Shown piece after piece: positions 57,502 through 64,000 of a stretch of DNA of 64,000 bases. Within the stretch, counting starts at the first letter, position 1; the number at the start of each line of letters is the position of its first letter. This stretch comes from Bacteroidales bacterium (GTDB lineage Bacteria > Bacteroidota > Bacteroidia > Bacteroidales > UBA932): the NCBI GenBank assembly GCA_017619655.1, contig JAFZRV010000001.1:310001-374000 (forward strand). Reading direction: 5' to 3'. The notes below the pieces were generated by a model that ran no database searches, was not told the DNA's origin, and saw only the letters and a program-made list of their open reading frames with translations. The position numbers and the translations under genes were made by a program.

Positions 57502-59643
57502 ATGAGACCGAAATTCAACGATATCGACTATACGAAGGGCGCGAACCCGAAATGCGCTTGCGCCGCTGGCCAGGAAGAGCTGTGGCACACCCCGGAAAAG
57601 ATCGACGTGAAGCCGCTCTACACGGCCGCCGACCTGGAAGGCATGGAACACCTGAACTACGCCGCCGGCGTGGCTCCGTTCCTCCGCGGACCTTACTCCA
57701 CGATGTACGTCAACAAGCCCTGGACCATCCGTCAGTATGCCGGTTTCTCCACGGCTGAAGAATCCAACGCGTTCTACCGCCGCAACCTGGCCGCCGGCCA
57801 GAAAGGCCTCTCCGTGGCCTTCGACCTGGCGACCCACCGCGGCTACGACGCCGATCACCCGCGCGTGGTGGGCGACGTCGGCAAGGCGGGCGTGTCCATC
57901 TGCTCCGTCGAGGACATGAAGGTCCTCTTCGACCAGATTCCGCTCGGCAAGATGTCCGTCTCCATGACGATGAACGGCGCCGTCCTCCCGGTCATGGCCT
58001 TCTACATCGTGGCCGGCCTGGAGCAGGGCGTCAAGCTCGAAGAGATGGCCGGTACCATCCAGAACGACATCCTCAAGGAGTTCATGGTGCGTAACACCTA
58101 CATCTACCCGCCGGAGTTCTCGATGCGCATCATCGGCGACATCTTCGCCTTCACCTCGCAGTACATGCCCAAGTTCAACTCGATCTCGATCTCCGGTTAC
58201 CACATGCAGGAAGCCGGCGCTACGAACGACATCGAGATGGCGTACACCCTGGCCGACGGTATGGAATACATCCGCACCGGTATCAAGGCCGGCATCGACG
58301 TGGATGCCTTCGCACCGCGCCTGTCGTTCTTCTGGGCCATCGGCATGAACCACTTCATGGAGATCGCCAAGATGCGCGCCGCCCGTATGCTCTGGGCCAA
58401 GATCGTGGGCCAGTTCAATCCGAAGAACCCGAAGAGCCAGTCGCTCCGTACCCACTGCCAGACCTCCGGCTGGTCGCTCACCGAGCAGGACCCGTTCAAC
58501 AACGTGGCCCGTACCTGCATCGAGGCCATGGGCGCCGCCCTCGGCCACACGCAGTCCCTGCACACCAACGCGCTCGACGAGGCCATCGCCCTGCCGACCG
58601 ACTTCTCTGCGCGTATTGCGCGTAACACGCAGATCTATATCCAGGAAGAAACGCAGGTCTGCCGCAGCATCGACCCGTGGGCCGGCTCCTACTATATCGA
58701 GAGCCTGACCAACGAGCTGGCGCACAAGGCCTGGGGCCACATCCAGGAAGTCGAGAGCCTCGGCGGCATGGCCAAGGCCATCGAGACCGGCGTGCCGAAA
58801 CTCCGCATCGAGGAAGCCGCCGCCCGCAAGCAGGCCCGCATCGACTCCGGCCTGGAGAAGATCATCGGCATCAACGAGTACCGCCTGGCCCACGAAGATC
58901 CCATCGAGATCCTCGACGTGGACAACACGAAGGTGCGCGAATCGCAGATCGCCCGCCTGAAAGACCTCCGCGCTCACCGCGACGAGGCCAAGGTCCAGGC
59001 CTGCCTGAACGCCATCACCCACGCCGTGGAGACCAAGACGGGCAACCTGCTCGCCCTGGCCGTCGAGGCCGCCAAGGCCCGCGCCACCCTGGGCGAGATC
59101 TCCGATGCCTGCGAAAAGATTGTTGGACGTTATAAAGCTGTGATCCGTATGAACACCGGTGTTTATTCTTCGGAAGTCAAGAACGACAGCGAATTCGAGA
59201 CCGCCAAGAAGATGGTGGCCGAGTTTGCCAAGAAGGAAGGCCGTCAGCCGCGTATCATGGTGGCCAAGCTGGGCCAGGACGGTCACGACCGCGGCGCCAA
59301 GGTGGTCGCCACCGGTTATGCCGACTGCGGTTTTGACGTGGATATGGGCCCGCTCTTCCAGACCCCGGAAGAGGCTGCCCGCCAGGCCGTCGAGAACGAC
59401 GTGCACATCGTGGGCGTTTCCTCGCTGGCCGCCGGCCACAAGACCCTCGTCCCGCAGATCATCGCGGAGCTCAAGAAGCTCGGCCGTGAGGACATCCTCG
59501 TGGTGGTGGGCGGCGTGATTCCGGCCCAGGACTACGACGAACTCTACCGCGACGGCGCCGTGGCCATCTTCGGCCCCGGTACCCCGATCGCCAAGGCTGC
59601 CATCAAGATGATCGAGCTGCTGAACCAGAAATTCGAGGACTAA
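57502..59643 (+). CDS. mutB: Methylmalonyl-CoA mutase large (catalytic) subunit
   Basis: 713 residues. Catalytic B12-dependent subunit: barrel domain with [84 protein letters not shown]. The C-terminal cobalamin domain has [29 protein letters not shown], where H595 is the lower cobalt ligand. Partner of MutA; together they serve propionate formation or use. A strong terminator (59661-59698) follows. Codon use is highly biased, suggesting strong expression. Confidence 0.97.
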   Translation: MRPKFNDIDYTKGANPKCACAAGQEELWHTPEKIDVKPLYTAADLEGMEHLNYAAGVAPFLRGPYSTMYVNKPWTIRQYAGFSTAEESNAFYRRNLAAGQKGLSVAFDLATHRGYDADHPRVVGDVGKAGVSICSVEDMKVLFDQIPLGKMSVSMTMNGAVLPVMAFYIVAGLEQGVKLEEMAGTIQNDILKEFMVRNTYIYPPEFSMRIIGDIFAFTSQYMPKFNSISISGYHMQEAGATNDIEMAYTLADGMEYIRTGIKAGIDVDAFAPRLSFFWAIGMNHFMEIAKMRAARMLWAKIVGQFNPKNPKSQSLRTHCQTSGWSLTEQDPFNNVARTCIEAMGAALGHTQSLHTNALDEAIALPTDFSARIARNTQIYIQEETQVCRSIDPWAGSYYIESLTNELAHKAWGHIQEVESLGGMAKAIETGVPKLRIEEAAARKQARIDSGLEKIIGINEYRLAHEDPIEILDVDNTKVRESQIARLKDLRAHRDEAKVQACLNAITHAVETKTGNLLALAVEAAKARATLGEISDACEKIVGRYKAVIRMNTGVYSSEVKNDSEFETAKKMVAEFAKKEGRQPRIMVAKLGQDGHDRGAKVVATGYADCGFDVDMGPLFQTPEEAARQAVENDVHIVGVSSLAAGHKTLVPQIIAELKKLGREDILVVVGGVIPAQDYDELYRDGAVAIFGPGTPIAKAAIKMIELLNQKFED

Positions 59644-59660
59644 TTCTTCAATTTTTATGA

Positions 59661-59698
59661 AAAAAAGCGCTTCCCGCTTGTGGGAGCGCTTTTTTTTT
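59661..59698 (+). terminator. Terminator of mutAB
   Basis: AAAAAAGCGCTTCCC and GGGAGCGCTTTTTT form a long stem with one bulged T and a 6-nt loop, followed by T8. It also insulates the susC-2 promoter, which begins 2 nt later. Confidence 0.9.
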
Positions 59699-59699
59699 G

Positions 59700-59707
59700 T
59701 ACCTTTG
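59700..59707 (+). promoter_or_regulatory. -7 promoter element for susC-2
   Basis: TACCTTTG, a full match to TAnnTTTG, 82 nt before the susC-2 ATG. It lies inside the segment bracketed by the 58-bp inverted repeats, so an inversion would place it in front of susC-1 instead. Confidence 0.6.
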
Positions 59708-59766
59708 TCTAAATTGTGTGGATTGTCTGCGAACAAAAGCGAACAAAAACAAACCAAATACAATTA

Positions 59767-59824
59767 TTTTTTAACCTAAAACATCATTTATGAGGAAACT
59801 TAGAATTTTGCTCACCTGCCTGAT
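59767..59824 (+). repeat. 58-bp inverted repeat, right copy
   Basis: Exact inverted copy of 53514-53571, covering 23 nt of leader and the first 35 nt of susC-2. Identity continues in patches further into both genes (for example 35 nt around 59995-60030). Confidence 0.88.
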
Positions 59825-62800
59825 GACTGTTCTGGCACTGGGTACCGCCCTGGCACAGAACATCACGGTCAAAGGTACGGTGACCGACTCCGCTACCGGC
59901 GAAGGCGTTCCTTTTGCCTCGATCCAGGTGAAGGGTACGATGACCGGTACCGCCACCGATGGAGATGGTAACTACTCCATCGACGTTCCCAAGAATGCGA
60001 CGCTGATTTTCAGCTCCATCGGCTACCTGAACCAGGAAGTCGCCGTTGAAGGCCGCGGCATCATCAATGTGATCCTGGCCACCGACATGGAGAATCTGGA
60101 AGAAGCTGTGATCACCATTGCTTATGGCGCCGCGAAGAAATCGACCCTGACAGGTGCTATCTCGAACGTCAACTCCGACAAGATCGAGACCCGTCCGGTT
60201 TCCACCGTGACATCCGCCTTGGAAGGTACGGTAACCGGTGTCCAGGTCAACAGCACCTACGGTAACCCGGGTTCCGATCCTTCCATTATGATCCGTGGTA
60301 ACGGTACCGTGAATGGTAGCTCCAGCCCTATGTATGTCATCGACGGTGTTCCCTATGGTGGTAACCTGTCCGACCTTAACCCTGCTGATATCGAGTCTAT
60401 GACCGTCCTGAAGGACGCCGCTTCCGCCGCCCTGTACGGTAACCGCGCTTCCAACGGTGTGATCCTGATTACCACCAAGAAAGGCAAATCGGGCCGTCTG
60501 AACGTTTCGTTCAGCGCCACGGCCGGTGTGTATGAGAGAGGTATTCCCGAGTACGACTTGGCTGATGCCCGTGAATACATGGATATCAACTGGATGGCCC
60601 TCAAGAACGACCGTCAGTACTATTATGGTGATTCTGCCGCCGATGCTGCCGCTTATGCGAACGCGAACCTGATCAGCGACCGCCTCAAGCTCAACATCTG
60701 GAACAAGTCGGCTGACGCCCTCTTCTCGAATGGCCAGCTGGTTTCCGACGCCACCATCAAGCCGGGCTATGTGGACGACCTCGACTGGTTCGCCCAGACC
60801 ATCAAGCCCGGTTTCCGCCAGGAATACAACGCCACCGCAGCCGGTGCCTCCGATAAGAGCGACTACTATTTCTCGCTGGGTTACCTGGATGAGAACGGCT
60901 ATCTGAGAACTTCCGGCTTCAACCGCCTTTCCGGCCGCGCCGCCGTCAATGTCAAGCCTACCTCTTACATGAAACTGGGCTTCAACGTCAACGCTACGCA
61001 CCAGAGCTACCTCAATACCTCCACGAGTTCCAACGCCTATGTGAACCCTTTCATGTATTGCCGTAACATCGCTCCTATCTATCCGGTTCACCTCCACGAT
61101 GTCAACACGGGTGAATACATTCTCGACGCCCAGGGCAACAAGCAGTATGACCCGGGTTACTATTACGACGAGAACGGCATTCAGGTCGATACCCGTAACC
61201 AGTATGTGGACCGCCATGTGATCTGGGAGAACGAGCTCAACCAGGACAAGAGCACGCGCAATACGATGAACGCCATCGCATCGATCGAGTTCTACTTCCT
61301 GAAAGACTTTACCTTCACCGTCAACGGCAACCTCAACCTCCGCAGCGATATCGAGCAAAGCTACGACAGCGGCGTCATCGGCGACGGTAAGGGTAACAAC
61401 GGCCGTGGTAGCCGCAATGAGTACAATTACAAGAACTACACGTTCCAGCAGCAGCTGCGCTGGGCCCACCAGTTCGGCGACCACAGCGTGAACGTCCTCG
61501 TCGGTCACGAAAACTACGCCAACCATTACGACTATCTGTATGGCTACAAGACTTCCGAGGTGTTCCCCAATGTCAACAACCTGCGTAACTTCACGGAAAT
61601 CACGAGCCTTTACAACTACGGCAATAACTACCGCACCGAGTCGTATCTGAGTCGCGTCCGTTACAACTATCAAGACAAGTATAACGTGGAAGCTTCCTTC
61701 CGTCGTGACGGTTCTTCCCGTTTCGCTACCAAAGCCCGCTGGGGTAACTTCTGGTCCATCGGTGCAAACTGGATGATTTCTCGCGAGGATTTCATGCAGA
61801 ACGTGGGTTGGGTCAATACCCTCAAGCTTCGCGCCGACTTCGGCCAAGTGGGTAACGACTCCGGTTCCGGTCTCTATGGCTACCAAGCCCTGTATACCTC
61901 CGGCCAGAACGCCAACAAGGGCGCCTACTGGATTTCCCAGCTGCCGAACTATGACCTCAAGTGGGAGACCGGTCAGTCCTGGGGCGTCGGTATCGAGTCA
62001 CGCCTGTTCAACATTTGGAATTTGAACGTGGAATACTTCGATCGCCGTAACAAGGACCTGCTCTTCGATGTGATCCTTCCGATCACCGCCGGTGCAACTT
62101 CCACGGGCGGCACCAACCCGTCGATTACCCAGAACATCGGTACGATGTCCAACCGCGGCGTCGAGATCGAGACTGACATCGACATTGTCCGCAACCGTAA
62201 CTTCAGACTCAATTTCACGGCCAATGCCACTTTCCTGAAGAGCAAGATCCTGTCGCTTCCTGAACAGAACCGCAAGGAAGGTATCGTGGACGGTACCAAA
62301 CGCTATGTGGAAGGCGGTGACCGCTATGCATACTGGCTTTATCAGTTCGCCGGTGTGGACCAGATGACGGGTCTGTCGCTTTATAAGTTCGATGACGAGC
62401 GCTTCTATATCACCGATGACAACACGGCCACTGGTAATGTGCTGTATGGTACTGCCAAAGATGAGGATGGCAACGCCCACTCCCTGATGGCTGCTCAGAA
62501 CTACACCATCATCAACGGCGAGCCGTATGTGTGGAACCCTGGTTCCTATGGTAAGAAAGACTGGTCCGGCACCGCCACCCCTACCGTGTACGGCAGCTTC
62601 GGCCTCAACCTGACCTGGAAGGGTCTGACACTTTCTTCCATCTTCACCTATGGCCTGGGTGCCAAGGTCTATGACGGTATCTATGCCGGCAAGATGGGCG
62701 TGAGCGCCAACCCGAGCAGCGTGCACCAGGACAACCTCAATGCCTGGACGGGAGCTCCCGCCGGCATGACGGAAACTTCCCCGGACCGTATCGATCCCAA

Positions 62801-63116
62801 CGGAACGCCGATGAACTACACCTTCTCGACGTATAACGGTGTCAGCATTTCCAATAACGCTGGTACTTCCGATCGTTGGCTTGTTTCCGGCAACTATTTG
62901 GTGATCAAGAATATCGCTTTGTCCTATTCGCTGCCTAAGCACTGGCTCACCCCGCTTCAGATCCAGGGACTGTCCATCACGGCTTCCGGCGAAAACCTCT
63001 TTACCTTCGCAGCCCGCAAGGGTCTGAACCCGCAATATAGCTTCGGTGGCGTGACGAGCACCAACACCTTCGTCACCGCCCGCGTGTTCACCGCAGGTAT
63101 CAATGTCAAATTTTAA
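59790..63116 (+). CDS. SusC/RagA-family TonB-linked outer-membrane transporter (locus 2)
   Basis: 1108 residues: signal peptide MRKLRILLTCLMTVLALGTALAQ, CarboxypepD_reg-like domain (about 24-105), plug (about 115-235, with VTSALEGTVTGVQVNSTYGNPG and SDLNPADIESMTVLKDAASAALYGNRASNGVILITTKKG), barrel ending VFTAGINVKF. Its N-terminal about 100 residues are nearly identical to SusC of locus 1, while the barrel diverges strongly, so the two proteins import different substrates or present different surfaces. The 5' start is inside the right inverted repeat. susD follows after 19 nt. Confidence 0.95.
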   Translation: MRKLRILLTCLMTVLALGTALAQNITVKGTVTDSATGEGVPFASIQVKGTMTGTATDGDGNYSIDVPKNATLIFSSIGYLNQEVAVEGRGIINVILATDMENLEEAVITIAYGAAKKSTLTGAISNVNSDKIETRPVSTVTSALEGTVTGVQVNSTYGNPGSDPSIMIRGNGTVNGSSSPMYVIDGVPYGGNLSDLNPADIESMTVLKDAASAALYGNRASNGVILITTKKGKSGRLNVSFSATAGVYERGIPEYDLADAREYMDINWMALKNDRQYYYGDSAADAAAYANANLISDRLKLNIWNKSADALFSNGQLVSDATIKPGYVDDLDWFAQTIKPGFRQEYNATAAGASDKSDYYFSLGYLDENGYLRTSGFNRLSGRAAVNVKPTSYMKLGFNVNATHQSYLNTSTSSNAYVNPFMYCRNIAPIYPVHLHDVNTGEYILDAQGNKQYDPGYYYDENGIQVDTRNQYVDRHVIWENELNQDKSTRNTMNAIASIEFYFLKDFTFTVNGNLNLRSDIEQSYDSGVIGDGKGNNGRGSRNEYNYKNYTFQQQLRWAHQFGDHSVNVLVGHENYANHYDYLYGYKTSEVFPNVNNLRNFTEITSLYNYGNNYRTESYLSRVRYNYQDKYNVEASFRRDGSSRFATKARWGNFWSIGANWMISREDFMQNVGWVNTLKLRADFGQVGNDSGSGLYGYQALYTSGQNANKGAYWISQLPNYDLKWETGQSWGVGIESRLFNIWNLNVEYFDRRNKDLLFDVILPITAGATSTGGTNPSITQNIGTMSNRGVEIETDIDIVRNRNFRLNFTANATFLKSKILSLPEQNRKEGIVDGTKRYVEGGDRYAYWLYQFAGVDQMTGLSLYKFDDERFYITDDNTATGNVLYGTAKDEDGNAHSLMAAQNYTIINGEPYVWNPGSYGKKDWSGTATPTVYGSFGLNLTWKGLTLSSIFTYGLGAKVYDGIYAGKMGVSANPSSVHQDNLNAWTGAPAGMTETSPDRIDPNGTPMNYTFSTYNGVSISNNAGTSDRWLVSGNYLVIKNIALSYSLPKHWLTPLQIQGLSITASGENLFTFAARKGLNPQYSFGGVTSTNTFVTARVFTAGINVKF

Positions 63117-63135
63117 CCCTTAAGAGACGAATTAT

Positions 63136-64000
63136 ATGAAAAATATTATTAAAATCTCTCTTTGCGCCGTAGTCCTTGTGCTGGCCTCTGCTTGCGCCAA
63201 GGATTATATGGAAACTACCCCGGAGAGTGCCGTCTCTCCCGCTACCATCTTCTCCACGACCGACAACGTGAAGCTTGCCATCAACGGTATGTGCAAGATG
63301 ATGACCACGCAGTACCTGAGCACCCAGGGCCTCAATGGCGAAGGGTCCATCAAGACCTGGTACGGCAACTTCGGTAATGACTGCCAGCGCAGTGACCAGG
63401 CCGGCTGGGCTTCCCTTTGGAACCACACGATGAACGAGAGCGTGAACTCGACGTATCTGGTTTACCCCTGGTACTACTATTATAAGATCATCGGTAACGC
63501 CAATCAGGTGATTGAAAATATCGACGGAGCTGAAGGCCCTGAGGCCGAGCGCCAGTTCTACAAGGCACAGGCCCTGGTCTTCCGTGCCCACGCTTTCACG
63601 ATGCTGATGCAACTCTATGCCTATCGCTGGGTGGACAGCCAGAACGGCTCTACCCATGGTGTGGCGCTCCGCCTCACCACCAGCGCGAACGAGGATGGCA
63701 CCTATGACCTTGCCCTGTCTACCCAGGCTGAATGCTATGCCCAGATTTACGCAGACCTTGACGAAGCCATCAGCCTCTTTCAGCAGTCCGGCCTGAACCG
63801 TGGCGATGAGTTCTGGAAACCCGATATCCGTGTCGCCTACGCTGTGTATGCACGTGCTGCCCTCGTCCGTGAGGACTGGTCCACGGCTGCCAAGATGGCT
63901 CCGCTGGCCCGTCAGGGTCACCCGCTGATGAGCCAGAAGCAGTATATGGACGGTGGCTTCTCCGATGCGAACGACGAATGGATCTGGGGTGTCTATGAGG
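63136..64000 (+). CDS. SusD/RagB-family lipoprotein, N-terminal part (locus 2, cut by window edge)
   Basis: The first 288 codons are visible. Signal MKNIIKISLCAVVLVLASAC with lipobox ASAC, then DYMETTPESAVSPATIFSTTDNVKLAINGM, AQALVFRAHAFTMLMQLYAYRW and the helical TPR-like core of SusD proteins. It pairs with the SusC at 59790 on the outer membrane. The signal/lipobox and CAKDYxET start resemble SusD of locus 1, the rest less so. The 3' end and any following genes lie outside the window. Confidence 0.93.
   Translation, partial: MKNIIKISLCAVVLVLASACAKDYMETTPESAVSPATIFSTTDNVKLAINGMCKMMTTQYLSTQGLNGEGSIKTWYGNFGNDCQRSDQAGWASLWNHTMNESVNSTYLVYPWYYYYKIIGNANQVIENIDGAEGPEAERQFYKAQALVFRAHAFTMLMQLYAYRWVDSQNGSTHGVALRLTTSANEDGTYDLALSTQAECYAQIYADLDEAISLFQQSGLNRGDEFWKPDIRVAYAVYARAALVREDWSTAAKMAPLARQGHPLMSQKQYMDGGFSDANDEWIWGVYE

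Overview
This window looks like a GC-rich gut or rumen Bacteroidales chromosome. The evidence is two SusC/SusD outer-membrane pairs, the Bacteroidetes -7 promoter element TAnnTTTG in front of many genes, the propionate-pathway mutase mutAB, a two-TM acyltransferase/CDP-alcohol lipid operon, and eukaryote-like (type 2) IleRS. Genus cannot be fixed from the sequence alone; a Rikenellaceae/Alistipes-like or uncultured relative is a guess.

Layout. 1-2444: prs (partial) and engB facing left, xseAB facing right. 2454-13177: a five-gene glycogen block (branching enzyme, debranching enzyme, GT4 synthase-like protein, GH57 enzyme, and one 1408-residue protein joining a GT3-like glycogen synthase to a GT35 phosphorylase), read on into ribF, then greA behind a possible attenuator, a HIT protein and a degenerate thioredoxin-like lipoprotein. 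16161-21858, all leftward: a C39-peptidase ABC exporter, two tiny double-glycine peptides that each carry one GxxxG motif, a terminator, TolC, an HlyD-type adaptor and tsaB. I read this as an undescribed two-peptide bacteriocin-like secretion locus. 22044-27131: cvpA, ileS, a DksA-like protein, lspA and tRNA-Ser(UGA).

27132-40966 is accessory: a tRNA-tail/REP-like repeat shared with the second tRNA-Ser locus at 40.6 kb, an array of inverted 10-mers before an AbrB-acyltransferase pair, small lipoproteins, two membrane-anchored TPR regulators (AraC-type and LuxR-type), thioredoxin, an EamA transporter, a DUF4160/DUF2442 toxin-antitoxin-like pair with a clear palindromic operator, a carboxylesterase, a gene remnant, tRNA-Ser(CGA) and tRNA-Pro(AGG). 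41017-43370 is a three-gene lipid operon, followed by an S9 peptidase. 45395-48396 holds three leftward toxin-antitoxin-like modules separated by duplicated repeats.

48655-64000: a leftward susCD pair, a short tyrosine recombinase, a secreted esterase, mutAB and a rightward susCD pair (susD cut by the window edge). The two susC starts are embedded in a perfect 58-bp inverted repeat that brackets the recombinase. Only the right-hand susC has a recognisable promoter, so recombinase-driven promoter exchange (phase variation) between the two susC genes is a concrete, testable hypothesis.
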